Part shown: positions 16,011 to 26,238 of the stretch, in pieces
Layout of the letters: the number at the start of each line of letters is the position of its first letter
Numbering within the stretch: position 1 is the first letter of the stretch
From: Kordia sp. SMS9
GTDB lineage: Bacteria > Bacteroidota > Bacteroidia > Flavobacteriales > Flavobacteriaceae
Direction of reading: 5' to 3'
Length of the DNA: 64,000 bases
Assembly: GCF_003352465.1 (NCBI RefSeq)
Contig: NZ_CP031153.1
Location: 3,806,001 to 3,870,000 of the forward strand
Program-made: the position numbers and the translations under genes
The notes under the pieces: model-generated
Told to the model about the DNA's origin: nothing
The model's database searches: none
What the model saw: the letters and a program-made list of their open reading frames with translations, nothing else

Positions 16011-16028
16011 TGTTTTATAAATTGAACA
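16011..16028. promoter_or_regulatory. Shared upstream box (copy 4), before the peptide gene at 15942
   Basis: TGTTTTATAAATTGAACA matches the inverted site at 14427-14444 in 17 of 18 positions. It lies 69-86 bp upstream of the minus-strand peptide gene, just downstream of the AraC-type regulator gene. Confidence 0.55.
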
Positions 16029-16035
16029 GACTTCT

Positions 16036-17730
16036 TTACCGTATCTTTTTTAAGTAAGTAGATGGGTTTTCGCCTGTTTTTGCTTTAAATGCTCTTGAAA
16101 AAGATCCATGACTTTTATACCCAACTTCTTTAGCAATTGCTTTGATGGTATACAAGCGGAATTTCTTATCTTTTTCCAGTCTGTCAAGTGTATATTGTAT
16201 TCGTAACGTATTCAAATATTCGGTAAAGGTCATCTTTTTGTGCGCATTTAAAATAGTAGATAAGTATGTGGTGTTGGTATCTATTTTTTTCGCAGTTGCA
16301 TATAAATTGTATTTTGGATTGAGGTAAAACTCCTGCGCTTCTAGGTTTTTTAATTTTTGGAGAATTTCCTCGACAGTTTTATCACTTTTTATACCTTTTT
16401 GAGTAGTAGTTTTTTCTTTTTTAGGTGTGATTAGTTCTTCTTTGGAAGCCGCAGTTTCAATACTTTTCGAAGCAACTTTCTTTTTTGTAAACTGTTTGTA
16501 TAGTAAAAAGCTAAAAATACCAATGACAGCAATGGCAATACTCAAGAAGGTGTAAAAACGCTTTTCATCTTTTTGTTGTCGTGCTTCAAATTGATTCTTT
16601 ATCTTTTGAATTTCGTATTGTGTTGCGGTTTGAAACACCGTAGTTTTATCTTCTTTTGCTGCTATTTGCTCTTGAATATCTGCTGATTTTTGTCGGTATG
16701 TAGATTCACGTTCAAATTGTTTACTGCTTTTAAAAACGTCCGCTTTCAGCACTAAAACGTCATAATAATCTGATTGTAACAAGAAATTTTGCGTGTAGCG
16801 TGTTTCTAAAGTATCTAATATCTCCAATGCATTGGAAGCTTCTCCGTTGCGGAAATGACAATCTGCCAATAAATATAATATTTTAGAGATTTGTTTTTCG
16901 TTTTTTAAATCTGTAAAAATTTCTTTAGAAGCATTCAAATTTGTAAAGGCTTTTGTGTATTTCTCTTGCGCAGTGAGTGTTTTTCCTTTCAGTTCATACA
17001 AATAGGCTTTTCCTTCAATATCTTTATAATAATCAGCAATGATGATTCCTTTATCAATGTACAACATCGCAGAATCGAGTCGTTTTTCAGCTTGATAGGC
17101 TTTCGCTAAAAACATGTGATAATTGATATAATCTTCCACATAATTGATGGAATCTTTTGCAATCAATTGTTTCGTTTCTATGGTTGTAATGGCTTCTTTG
17201 AAACTTTTTTTAGCTTCTTGAAAATTTTTCAAGTCCAAGCTTAAAATTCCCATGTTTCCGTTAATATTGATCAATTGCATGGTACGTTTGTTGCGTTGTG
17301 CTACTTCATACGCATCCAATAATATGGCACCAGCTTTGTACTTATTTCCCAATTCAATCTCTGTGGTAGCAATGGCAATTTTAGTTTGTACATAACGCGC
17401 GCTGTCGGCATCGTCAGAAATATGCTGCAAGGCTTTTTCATATTCAGACATGGCATCTGTGTACACACCTCTACTTTGGTAAAAAGCTCCTAAGTAAAAG
17501 TGCGCGCGGTAGGTATGTACGGAATCATTAAATGTTGTCGCTTTATGGTAATATTCCATGCGAAGTTGCATCATGCTGTCAGTTTCAATTCCTTGATAAT
17601 TCAACACGGCATTTTCTGCTTCTTCTAAAATTTTATGTACATCTGTATTTGTGCTAGATTCCGAAGTTGTATCTGCGCAGGCATGACATAAAAATATCAA
17701 GAAACAATATGTTACAAAGCGATTCATCAT
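16036..17730 (-). CDS. TPR-containing membrane AraC-family transcriptional regulator
   Basis: The 564-residue protein has a signal or lipoprotein N-terminus (MMNRFVTYCFLIFLCHACAD), about 330 residues of TPR-type helical repeats (for example DSVHTYRAHFYLGAFYQSRG and KAYQAEKRLDSAMLYIDKG), one membrane helix (FYTFLSIAIAVIGIFSFLLY, near residues 395-414), a Lys-rich linker and a C-terminal AraC helix-turn-helix pair (about 465-564, with IKAIAKEVGYKSHGSFSRAF and GENPSTYLKKI). This topology puts sensing repeats outside and DNA-binding inside. It sits beside the cysteine-rich peptide cluster and is a reasonable but unproven candidate regulator of it. Confidence 0.88.
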   Translation of the reverse strand: MMNRFVTYCFLIFLCHACADTTSESSTNTDVHKILEEAENAVLNYQGIETDSMMQLRMEYYHKATTFNDSVHTYRAHFYLGAFYQSRGVYTDAMSEYEKALQHISDDADSARYVQTKIAIATTEIELGNKYKAGAILLDAYEVAQRNKRTMQLININGNMGILSLDLKNFQEAKKSFKEAITTIETKQLIAKDSINYVEDYINYHMFLAKAYQAEKRLDSAMLYIDKGIIIADYYKDIEGKAYLYELKGKTLTAQEKYTKAFTNLNASKEIFTDLKNEKQISKILYLLADCHFRNGEASNALEILDTLETRYTQNFLLQSDYYDVLVLKADVFKSSKQFERESTYRQKSADIQEQIAAKEDKTTVFQTATQYEIQKIKNQFEARQQKDEKRFYTFLSIAIAVIGIFSFLLYKQFTKKKVASKSIETAASKEELITPKKEKTTTQKGIKSDKTVEEILQKLKNLEAQEFYLNPKYNLYATAKKIDTNTTYLSTILNAHKKMTFTEYLNTLRIQYTLDRLEKDKKFRLYTIKAIAKEVGYKSHGSFSRAFKAKTGENPSTYLKKIR

Positions 17731-17948
17731 GTGTATTAATATCCTTTTGGGAAAATATACTTTTTTTAAAAATAAGATAAAGCATTCTTAGCACTTTTTT
17801 TAAGTGAGAAAAGAAATATTTGTAAATTTTGTATTTGAACAATTTAAAACAGGTTCAGAATTAGATTTTTAACGTGATTTTAAGATATAAAAATCATTTA
17901 AAGGCTACTTTTGAAATTAATTTAACACCCAAAAAATTAAAAACGAGT

Positions 17949-20567
17949 ATGACATTGAAATTACAATCAAAAAATAAGGTATTCTTTATCTTATTTTTGT
18001 TGTTGGCATTTTTAGTTTCTCCGGATGCAAATGCACAGCGTAAAAAAAGAAAAAAAGACAAAAAAGATGCTACTGAAAAAGTAGACCCAAAGAAAAAGTC
18101 TAACAAAAAATCCATTGCAGATTTAACGAAAAAGAGTAAGAAGATGGAAGGTCTTTTTACAGTATATCAAGATACAATCACAGGAACGTTACAAATGGTC
18201 GTTTCGAAAGATCAACTTGAAAAAGAATTTATTTATTTCAGTCAAATAAGTGATGGAGTTGCTGAAGTAGGTGCTTTTAGAGGTGCGTATCGCGGAGCCA
18301 AAATTTTTACCGTAAAAAAATATTTTGATAAAATTGAATTTGTAGGTAAAAACAATGCATATTATTTCAATCCTGAAAGTGCTTTAGCAAAAGCAGCCAA
18401 TGCCAATATTAGTGAAGGCGTAATGGCTAGTGTCAAAATTGAAGCAACTGATGAAGAAAAAGGCTTGTATTTGATCAAAGCTGATGGAATTTTTCTTAAA
18501 GAAACATTTTCACAAATAAAACCACCGCGTTTTCCAGGTAGAAGTCCGTTTTCATTTACTTTGGGAAGTTTGAGCAAAACAAAATCGAAAGTAAATAAAA
18601 TTAAGAATTATCCAGAAAATACAGATTTAGTCATTGAATATGTATACTCAAAACCGTCAGTATTAAATGGAGGATCAAGAGCTGTTACGGATGGACGTAA
18701 TGTGACAATCAAAGTAAATCACAGCTTAATTCAAATTCCAGACAATGGATACATGCCACGATTTGACGATCCTAGAGTTGGGTATTTTACGACGCAAGTT
18801 ACGGATATGACTACGCCTAGTAATACGCCATACAGAGATTATATTCACAGGTGGAATTTAGAGAAAAAAGATCCGAATGCAGCAATTTCTGAACCTGTTG
18901 AACCAATTACTTGGTGGATTGAAAATACAACACCTATTGCATATAGAGAAACCATCAAGGAAGCCGTATTACGCTGGAATATTGCCTTTGAAAAAGCTGG
19001 TTTTAAAAATGCCGTAGTTGTAAAAGTACAACCAGATGATGCCGATTGGGATGCAGGAGATATCCGCTACAATGTATTGCGATGGACGTCTTCTCCAAGA
19101 CCGCCATTTGGTGGATATGGCCCTTGTTTTGTAAACCCACGCACAGGTCAAATTTTAGGTGCCGATGTAATGTTAGAATATGTGCATCAAACCAATAGAG
19201 TGCGTTACGAACGTTTGTTTGAAGCGATGAGCGAATATTCTTTTGAAAACTTAGACGATGCCACACAAGAATTGGAAAACTTTAAAGCAAATCATAATTA
19301 TTGCTCTTTAGGACATTTAATGCACGAAAATAGTGTGTTTGGAACAACAGCATTGACTCTGATGAATGCTTCCGAAGAAGAAAAAGAAGTGTTGCGCAAC
19401 GAAGGATTGACACATTTACTCATGCACGAAGTTGGACATACATTAGGATTGAATCACAATATGAAATCCAGTCAATTGCATACTCCAGCGCAATTAGCAG
19501 ACAAAACATACATTCAAGGAAAAGCACTCACAGGATCTGTGATGGACTATGAAGCGATCAATGTTACCAATGATAGAACACAACAAGGACACTATTTTAC
19601 AACAACATTAGGACCGTATGACCTTTGGGCAATTGAGTTTGGATATAAGCCTGTAAAAACCTTAAAAGAATTGGATGATATCTTGAAACGATCAACGGAG
19701 CCAGCATTGACTTTTGGAAATGATGCAGATGATATGAGAAGTCCTGGAAAAGCAATTGATCCAAGAGTGATGATTGGCGATTTATCAAATGATCAAATTA
19801 CGTATTCGATCAACAGAATTCAGTTGGTCAATGATATGATAAAAGAACTGCGCGGTAAGTATACAGATTATGGAAAATCGTATCAAAGTTTAGTTTCTGC
19901 ATATAGTATTTTACAAGGGCAAAAATCAAGTGCAGTCAATGTGATTTCTCGTTTTATTGGTGGAGTGTATGTAGATAGAGCCATGCAAGGTCAAGCTGGC
20001 GGAACACAACCCTACACGCCTGTAAGTTATAAAGATCAGAAAAGAGCTATGAAGGCTTTAAAAGATCATTTATTTGCGCCAAACGCCAATGATGTTCCTA
20101 CAGATTTATATACACATTTGGCAAGACAACGTAGAGGATTTAATTTAGGACGCGGCACAGAAGATCCAAAAATTCACAATGCTGCATTGCGCAGACAAAT
20201 GAACGTTTTATATCATATTTTACATCCAAATACATTGCAACGTATTGTAGATTCTGAATTGTATGGAAATACTTATAAGATTCAAGAATATATGCGTGAT
20301 TTGAACAAAGCAATTTTCAACGCGGATATCAATACATCGGTGAATTCGTTTCGACAAAATTTACAGATTGAATATACAAACATGTTAATTGAAATGTTGA
20401 CAGGAAAATCAAGTGGACGTTTCAACAATGTCGCAAAGTCTATGGCAGTGTACAACTTAAAAACCGTTCGAAGATTTGCTGCAAATGGTTTGGGTGATTT
20501 GGCGACAAAAGCTCACAAAACACACTTAAAAACCTTGATTGACAATGCAATGAAGGAAATTAAATAA
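17949..20567 (+). CDS. Secreted zinc-dependent metalloprotease (DUF5117/DUF5118-type)
   Basis: From the ATG at 17949 the protein has 872 residues and a signal peptide (MTLKLQSKNKVFFILFLLLA...ANAQ). An upstream in-frame GTG at 17874 would bury the signal and is rejected. A very basic stretch (KKRKKDKKDATEKVDPKKK) follows. The catalytic zinc motif is HEVGHTLGLNHN, an extended HExxHxxxxxH of metzincin type, followed by GSVMDYEAIN, which supplies the Met-turn. These large enzymes are common in Bacteroidota; the substrate is unknown. Its promoter region is shared with the divergent AraC regulator gene. Confidence 0.9.
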   Translation: MTLKLQSKNKVFFILFLLLAFLVSPDANAQRKKRKKDKKDATEKVDPKKKSNKKSIADLTKKSKKMEGLFTVYQDTITGTLQMVVSKDQLEKEFIYFSQISDGVAEVGAFRGAYRGAKIFTVKKYFDKIEFVGKNNAYYFNPESALAKAANANISEGVMASVKIEATDEEKGLYLIKADGIFLKETFSQIKPPRFPGRSPFSFTLGSLSKTKSKVNKIKNYPENTDLVIEYVYSKPSVLNGGSRAVTDGRNVTIKVNHSLIQIPDNGYMPRFDDPRVGYFTTQVTDMTTPSNTPYRDYIHRWNLEKKDPNAAISEPVEPITWWIENTTPIAYRETIKEAVLRWNIAFEKAGFKNAVVVKVQPDDADWDAGDIRYNVLRWTSSPRPPFGGYGPCFVNPRTGQILGADVMLEYVHQTNRVRYERLFEAMSEYSFENLDDATQELENFKANHNYCSLGHLMHENSVFGTTALTLMNASEEEKEVLRNEGLTHLLMHEVGHTLGLNHNMKSSQLHTPAQLADKTYIQGKALTGSVMDYEAINVTNDRTQQGHYFTTTLGPYDLWAIEFGYKPVKTLKELDDILKRSTEPALTFGNDADDMRSPGKAIDPRVMIGDLSNDQITYSINRIQLVNDMIKELRGKYTDYGKSYQSLVSAYSILQGQKSSAVNVISRFIGGVYVDRAMQGQAGGTQPYTPVSYKDQKRAMKALKDHLFAPNANDVPTDLYTHLARQRRGFNLGRGTEDPKIHNAALRRQMNVLYHILHPNTLQRIVDSELYGNTYKIQEYMRDLNKAIFNADINTSVNSFRQNLQIEYTNMLIEMLTGKSSGRFNNVAKSMAVYNLKTVRRFAANGLGDLATKAHKTHLKTLIDNAMKEIK

Positions 20568-20634
20568 TTGTTCGTTCTTGGTTGTTAGTTTTTAGAACAT
20601 TCAAAAACTATTAGCTAATTTGAAACTGCAAACT

Positions 20635-20679
20635 AAAAAAGCGATACTCGAATTTTACTCGATTATCGCTTTTTTTAGT
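20635..20679. terminator. Bidirectional terminator between converging genes
   Basis: AAAAAAGCGATACTCGA pairs with TCGATTATCGCTTTTTTT with one mismatch, lying between the metalloprotease gene and the VIT/VWA gene. Confidence 0.85.
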
Positions 20680-20811
20680 TATGAGTATTGAGTATTGAGA
20701 AATTTCATAGTATAGCTGATGGTTCTTGAATAACAAATTGACAAATCCACAAAAAATGAATCCACAAAAATCAGCTTCCAAAAGCAAAGTGACCAAACAC
20801 AAAATATCTCA

Positions 20812-23800
20812 TCAAATCCTCATGACCGCCACAATCTGCTTGTCCTTTGACTTTGTCAACCGAATGACTTTTACTTCTTTGGTTTCTTGTAACGTTCCGT
20901 AATGCGAATACATGGTGACTTTCATAAAGGTCGGATTCTCAATTTTTTGATAGCGATCTCCGTAATAATTCACCTTAACAAAATAATCGCCTTTGATGGC
21001 ATTTTTCAATGTAAATTCTTCGGGGCCAAATCCTTGCGTCATATCTTTTGACATTTGTCCACCAATTTTTGTCTCTGTATTCGCATACGAACATTCTTCA
21101 CGATTTGGATCAATAATGTGTAAATCAATGTCGGTATCGTTATGATTCCAATCGACCACAATGCGAACATCAAAGGTTTCTGGTGTAAAAACAAGCGAAT
21201 CTTGCTTGCTCGTATCAATATCACCTTTGTACTTCTCAAGCAAATGATTCAGTTCGTTCATCACAATCGCATTCATACCTTTAAAAACACGTCGGTGTGT
21301 ATTTTCGTAAATCTTCCCAGAAAGTATGTCATTCAACACATTAAAAGCTTCTTGACAATCGCCCACATTTTCGTATGCCAACGCCAAATCACGATACGAT
21401 TGTACATCTTCCGTGCGCAATTCCAAAATCCGTTGAAATATAAAAAGTGCGAGTTTGTGTTGATTTGTCGCTTGTAATTCATAGCCAAAAACTTTCAACA
21501 ATTCGTAATCGTCAAAGTCGGTTTCTGCAATATTGGATACAATACGATTCGATATTTCAACAGCTTTTAATTCATTTCTAAAAAAGTTGGAAACATCTAC
21601 AAAATACGCTGGTGTTGCTTCATACTTTGTGCGTTGTAAAATATAGAAATTATATGCTTCATTCACAGTTGACAACTGTCTCAACTCTTCAATATACGGA
21701 GCTTTTAAGGCAGGATCAGCAACTTGTAGCGTTCCGTTATATTTGTACCTATTCACAGGAGTTGTCGAAGTAACATTGTTCGATGATGGACGCGTACGAG
21801 CAGCATTTTGAACTACTTTTCCGTCTGAATTCACCATAAAAATAAAAGGCAACGTATAGCGTACATTCACATTTTTACCACGTTGTTTTCCAGGAATAAC
21901 AGCTGGAAACAAGCGCAACACACGTCGTAATTCGTTTGTTATTTCTTCGTGTGACGATCGTACTCTAATATCTTCCACATACCCTTCTCGGTTTATCGTA
22001 AACAACGCATACGCGCGCCGTCTTCCTTGTGGTAAGTTAAGATCGTTAACTACAGCGGTATTGAAATTTGCGATCACATGTTGCTGTACTTTATTGGAAA
22101 AGCATTTTTTAAGTTCTAGTGGATCTGTAATATGTTCACAGCCTGGGAAAATAGGTGTCTTTTCAATCATTACAAAAGGAACTTCTTCAATAGCTTCTTC
22201 AACTTCTTTAATTTCATTGTTTTCAATTCTATTTGGAGGAACTCTTCTAGCAAATTGATCCGTAGTTATTTCTGCTGTATTGATAAACCCTGAACTCATC
22301 TGATTGCCTGATATTGTCATGCCATCATATTCTCTAGAAATCTGCATTTCTTCAACTTCTTCTTCATCGTTCATCACTTCAATAATTAGTGGAAGTTTCC
22401 CATTATTACGCTTCATTTCTGCAAGGATTTCCTTATATTCTTTCAATAATTCTTCGGGCGGCTCAATCTTATAACGTGCATAATCGCGGGCAAGCTCCAA
22501 CACAATTAATGAAGTGTAATCTGTCACCAAACCGTAATTAGTCGCCAATTGTATAATGTCTTTTTTATTTTCTTTAGCATTTTTTTGTAGAAAATCCAAT
22601 CGTTTTTGCGCCCATAAACGTGGAATATTTGAAGCTCCTTGTTGTGAATCTTTTAAATTTAGTGTGATGCTTTCATAAACTTGATTATCGTATCCGAAAT
22701 ACAAAACAATGGATTTAGTAGTGTGTATATTTTTCCCTGCGATCGAAAACGTATTGTCTACATTTATACCTGCTTTTGGATACAAATCCATCGTTTTTAC
22801 GGACGAATCAACTCCCAAAAATTGATACTGTTGATACTTTAACGTTTCAAAAGCTTCCTGTGCCGATTTTGAAGTTAAATTGATGTACGTTCCGCTAGAA
22901 GCTTCTGCCATCGCTTTCAAACTCGCATGATTTGACTTTTTTCCGCTATTAATGATGATCAACGGTGTTTTTGCATCGTAAGAAGCTTCACTCAGCGACT
23001 GAATTCCATCAGAAAATAACAATACCAGATCACTATTTTTAGGAATTGCGTTTAAGAGTTCATAACTAGTTCCGCCGTCATATACGGTGTTTTGCAACTC
23101 CTTCTTTAGCATGCTCCAATTGCCATTTCGAATTCTGTATTTTTCTTCTTTACGAATGATATTGCTAAATGTTTTCAACTGCACAACAACATCTTTGGTA
23201 TATGAAAAATATTGGTCTAACAATTTCACTTCTTTGTCAAAATCACGATCTTTCATAGAGAATGAAGCATCCCAAAACAGCGTAATTTCAGTAGCTTTCT
23301 TGCGCAGTTTTTTTTGTGGATTTAATAGCAAATGTGAATAAAAATAATCGTCGGAAACCAATACTTTTTTTGTGTCCACTTTCGTGGGAATCTTGATCAA
23401 CAGACTTTCATTGGGCGTATACTTGCTTTTTTCCAATTGCGTTCGGAAGTTGCGTTGCCAATTTTTAAATTGTAAGCCTGAAACGTTTCCTTTCTCAATT
23501 ACAGGTTGGGCTGACTGTTCAAAAACAGTTATATCTAGCGAAAATGTATCCAGTTGATTTTTAAAATGCAATGGCAAATTATAATAATAGCCAGCCTCTT
23601 TGAATAACAATTCCTGTTCATACGCCAGCACAACACGTTTATAACCTTTGGCAGGAATCGGGTAGATGCGTGCTTTGTAATTGTTTCCTGTGCCTTTTTC
23701 CAACAATGCTGGGTCAACTCTTCTACGAACGACTTCTTCAAAAGCAATTCTTCCAAGTTCTTTATCAACCACGACAGCTTCACGGAGTTTTCCGTTTACA

Positions 23801-24051
23801 TCCAATGCAAAGCGAGACACATTAAAATTTTCTCCTAACGGAAATGACAATTCACCTTCCAACACTTCATTTTTGGGGTTGTAATACAACATATCAAAGG
23901 TAGTGGTGGCTTTATTGCCAATAATTTCTACGGTAATATTCAACGAGGAAAGACCTACTTGTGAGTTGCCAACTTTTAATATTGGCGCTTGTTGTGCGGT
24001 ACAAATTGCGGTAAACAACAATACCCACACGAATGAGACGAGTGTTTTCAT
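20812..24051 (-). CDS. VIT-VWA-TonB_C-TPR-DUF2135 multidomain secreted protein
   Basis: From the ATG at 24051 (MKTLVSFVWVLLFTAICTAQ, signal peptide) it has 1079 residues. In order: a VIT-like domain (about 25-150, with GELSFPLGENFNVSRFALDV), a von Willebrand A-like domain (about 255-400, LFWDASFSMKDRDFD and LVLLFSDGIQS; the MIDAS is DxSxS), a TonB_C-like domain (about 655-745, RRRAYALFTINREGYVEDI), helical repeats (about 790-930) and a DUF2135-like beta domain (about 965-1060, RIVVDWNHNDTDIDLHIIDP). VIT/VWA proteins often bind partners outside the cytoplasm. The TonB-type domain inside it is odd. An in-frame ATG 42 bases upstream exists but precedes the signal peptide. Confidence 0.85.
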   Translation of the reverse strand: MKTLVSFVWVLLFTAICTAQQAPILKVGNSQVGLSSLNITVEIIGNKATTTFDMLYYNPKNEVLEGELSFPLGENFNVSRFALDVNGKLREAVVVDKELGRIAFEEVVRRRVDPALLEKGTGNNYKARIYPIPAKGYKRVVLAYEQELLFKEAGYYYNLPLHFKNQLDTFSLDITVFEQSAQPVIEKGNVSGLQFKNWQRNFRTQLEKSKYTPNESLLIKIPTKVDTKKVLVSDDYFYSHLLLNPQKKLRKKATEITLFWDASFSMKDRDFDKEVKLLDQYFSYTKDVVVQLKTFSNIIRKEEKYRIRNGNWSMLKKELQNTVYDGGTSYELLNAIPKNSDLVLLFSDGIQSLSEASYDAKTPLIIINSGKKSNHASLKAMAEASSGTYINLTSKSAQEAFETLKYQQYQFLGVDSSVKTMDLYPKAGINVDNTFSIAGKNIHTTKSIVLYFGYDNQVYESITLNLKDSQQGASNIPRLWAQKRLDFLQKNAKENKKDIIQLATNYGLVTDYTSLIVLELARDYARYKIEPPEELLKEYKEILAEMKRNNGKLPLIIEVMNDEEEVEEMQISREYDGMTISGNQMSSGFINTAEITTDQFARRVPPNRIENNEIKEVEEAIEEVPFVMIEKTPIFPGCEHITDPLELKKCFSNKVQQHVIANFNTAVVNDLNLPQGRRRAYALFTINREGYVEDIRVRSSHEEITNELRRVLRLFPAVIPGKQRGKNVNVRYTLPFIFMVNSDGKVVQNAARTRPSSNNVTSTTPVNRYKYNGTLQVADPALKAPYIEELRQLSTVNEAYNFYILQRTKYEATPAYFVDVSNFFRNELKAVEISNRIVSNIAETDFDDYELLKVFGYELQATNQHKLALFIFQRILELRTEDVQSYRDLALAYENVGDCQEAFNVLNDILSGKIYENTHRRVFKGMNAIVMNELNHLLEKYKGDIDTSKQDSLVFTPETFDVRIVVDWNHNDTDIDLHIIDPNREECSYANTETKIGGQMSKDMTQGFGPEEFTLKNAIKGDYFVKVNYYGDRYQKIENPTFMKVTMYSHYGTLQETKEVKVIRLTKSKDKQIVAVMRI

Positions 24052-24493
24052 AAAATCGGTTTTGAGACTAAAGTTTGGAGTGAATACAATCAAGTTTTAT
24101 ACCATTTTAAGAAAAGTGTAAGGTTTACTATTAAGTTTTGAGAATTGAGATGTTAGTATTGAGATGTTTCAAATGTAAATTTGAGTAGTCGAGAACACTT
24201 TGAGAGTAAAGTTCGTTCTGTTAAATTCTAAATGGTACATTTTGAATTTTAAATTAGATATAAAGATCTATTCGTGACAAAAATAAGTTTACTAGTTTAT
24301 GGAGTTTAAATTGAATAACAGTTTAAAGTTGAAAGCAAGGAAACTCTGGGAAATCATCTCAATAGTATTGACAAAAGCATTTGTGAATTTGTGACAAAAA
24401 GAAATAGTAAATGTAAAACACTAAATATAAAATAAAAAAGTATTTCCCCTAATTCCTAATTCCTAATCCCCAAAAGCAAAACGCTTCAAAAAC
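24052..24493. other. Intergenic spacer, low complexity, no gene seen
   Basis: This 442-bp AT-rich spacer contains short dispersed phrases such as AAATGTAAAACACTAAATAT (compare 6766-6800) and a small direct repeat ATTCCTAATTCCTAATCC. No ORF, hairpin terminator or promoter was recognised. Confidence 0.5.
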
Positions 24494-25366
24494 CTAATGA
24501 TATTCATTTACAAAAGCCGTAAACTTATTCCACGTATCAATGGCATTCTGTCCGCTCCAACCGTGACTTTCTTCGGGATAGAACGTAAATTCATGTGTAA
24601 CGCCAAGTTGTGTCAAACGATCGCTTAAATCCATTCCCTGTGAGTTGGGAATCAACGGATCTTGTCCACCATAAAACAACGCTGTCGGTGGTGCAGAGGT
24701 AGTTACTTGATGAAAAGGACTGTAGGTTTCTAAAAACGGAATATCAAATTGAGAACCAAAAATGGTGAATATTTGTTGAATCTCTGGATTGTCACTATTC
24801 ACATACGCATCGTCCGCCAAATTCGTAGGTCCTACAATACTGGCCACCATATTTACATCACTTTGTGTATCATACGCATAGCTCCACAAAAGGGATAAAT
24901 GTGCGCCTGCACTTGAACCTAAAAAGCCATAATCTTCTGAAATAATATATTCTTCGTTACGCGCTTTTAAGTCATTAACAATCAATGAAATATCATCTAA
25001 TTGCATTGGGAATGGAGACGTTGTCACCGTTGCCAAACGGTAATTAATATTCACAATAGCATATTGTGGTAAATCTGCTTGAATCAACTCTACATAATTG
25101 TTCATGTCCGACTTATCGCCGCCAATCCAACTGCCACCATGTACCAAAACAAGCACTTTTGTATCAAGCGTTCTGTTCTGTGGCAAATACAAATCATACG
25201 TTTGATCTGCGTCAGTTCCATACGAAACATCAAGCATTGTCGCTGCAACGACCGTTGACGGATCTGTTGGAGTAGGAGTAATATTCAAATCTGAGTCATC
25301 CGAACTACACGAATAATTACATACAATAAACAAGCTGAGAATACAGAAGTACAGTGATTTTTTCAT
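24494..25366 (-). CDS. Lipoprotein alpha/beta hydrolase (carboxylesterase-like)
   Basis: From MKKSLYFCILSLFIVCNYSC the 290-residue protein has a lipoprotein signal (Cys20) and then an alpha/beta-hydrolase fold: oxyanion motif LVHGGSWIGGDKS (HGGxW), nucleophile elbow GSSAGAHLS (Ser of GxSxG), PTALFYGGQDPLIP for the acid strand and ESHGWSG for the catalytic His. This pattern fits the BD-FAE/acetyl-esterase type. It is probably anchored in the outer membrane. The ATG 15 bases upstream adds only MNTIF and is less likely. Confidence 0.87.
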   Translation of the reverse strand: MKKSLYFCILSLFIVCNYSCSSDDSDLNITPTPTDPSTVVAATMLDVSYGTDADQTYDLYLPQNRTLDTKVLVLVHGGSWIGGDKSDMNNYVELIQADLPQYAIVNINYRLATVTTSPFPMQLDDISLIVNDLKARNEEYIISEDYGFLGSSAGAHLSLLWSYAYDTQSDVNMVASIVGPTNLADDAYVNSDNPEIQQIFTIFGSQFDIPFLETYSPFHQVTTSAPPTALFYGGQDPLIPNSQGMDLSDRLTQLGVTHEFTFYPEESHGWSGQNAIDTWNKFTAFVNEYH

Positions 25367-25595
25367 AAAAATGGTGTTCATGCTATTAAGAACGCAATAT
25401 CCTAAAAAAAAGTATGCGAAAATCTTAATTTTGACTTAAAATTATACAATGGTATTGTTTGTGTAATTTGCTTAAAATCAGAAAAATAAACATATGTAGT
25501 TTCAAAATAGCATAAACAAGATGCTGATTGCTCCAGAAATAGCAATAATTATGAAAAATCAATTACTTTTGTAAAAAACACTCTATAAGTAGTAC

Positions 25596-26219
25596 ATGGC
25601 AGAATTCATCAAATTATATAACGAAAACCCGAATCCGAGGGAAATCAAAAAAGTCGTGGACATTCTTCGCAATGGCGGTTTGGTGATTTACCCAACGGAT
25701 ACGGTATATGGTTTGGGTTGCGACATCACCAATACAAAGGCATTGGAACGAATAGCAAGAATAAAAGGCGTAAAGCTCGAAAAGGCAAACTTTTCGTTCA
25801 TCTGTAACGATTTAAGCCATATTAGCGATTACATTCGTCAAATTGATACACGCACCTATAAAATCCTAAAAAAGGCATTGCCAGGTCCATATACGTTTAT
25901 CCTTCCGGGAAATAACAATCTACCAAAAGTATTTAAAAAGAAAAAAACAGTCGGAATTCGTGTGCCAAACAATACTATTGCGCGAACGATTGTGAGCGAA
26001 TTGGGAAATCCGATTGTATCAACGTCTATTCGTGATGAAGATGATATTATTGAATACACCACCGATCCTGAATTGATTTTAGAAAAATGGGACAATCTTG
26101 TCGATGCCGTAATTGATGGTGGTTATGGAGATAATGTTGCTTCTACGATTATTGATTTATCAGGTTATGAGCCTGAAATTATCCGTGAAGGAAAAGGTGA
26201 TATTGATATCATTCTATAA
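25596..26219 (+). CDS. L-threonylcarbamoyladenylate synthase / YciO-Sua5-YrdC family protein
   Basis: The 207-residue YrdC-fold protein has VVDILRNGGLVIYPTDTVYGLGCD at the N-terminus and the conserved LPGPYTFIL and VGIRVPNN strands, with PIVSTSIR later. TsaC/Sua5 makes threonylcarbamoyl-AMP for t6A37 in tRNA. The RIKGVKLEKANFSFIC segment, in place of the KxRPxxxPL motif, is closer to the YciO branch, whose role is less settled. It sits 19 bp before mltG. Confidence 0.85.
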   Translation: MAEFIKLYNENPNPREIKKVVDILRNGGLVIYPTDTVYGLGCDITNTKALERIARIKGVKLEKANFSFICNDLSHISDYIRQIDTRTYKILKKALPGPYTFILPGNNNLPKVFKKKKTVGIRVPNNTIARTIVSELGNPIVSTSIRDEDDIIEYTTDPELILEKWDNLVDAVIDGGYGDNVASTIIDLSGYEPEIIREGKGDIDIIL

Positions 26220-26238
26220 AACTGATTAGCGCATATTT

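Noticed and set aside
17874..17948. GTG start of the metalloprotease 75 bases upstream
   Set aside because: It would place a charged stretch before the signal peptide; the ATG at 17949 directly precedes it.
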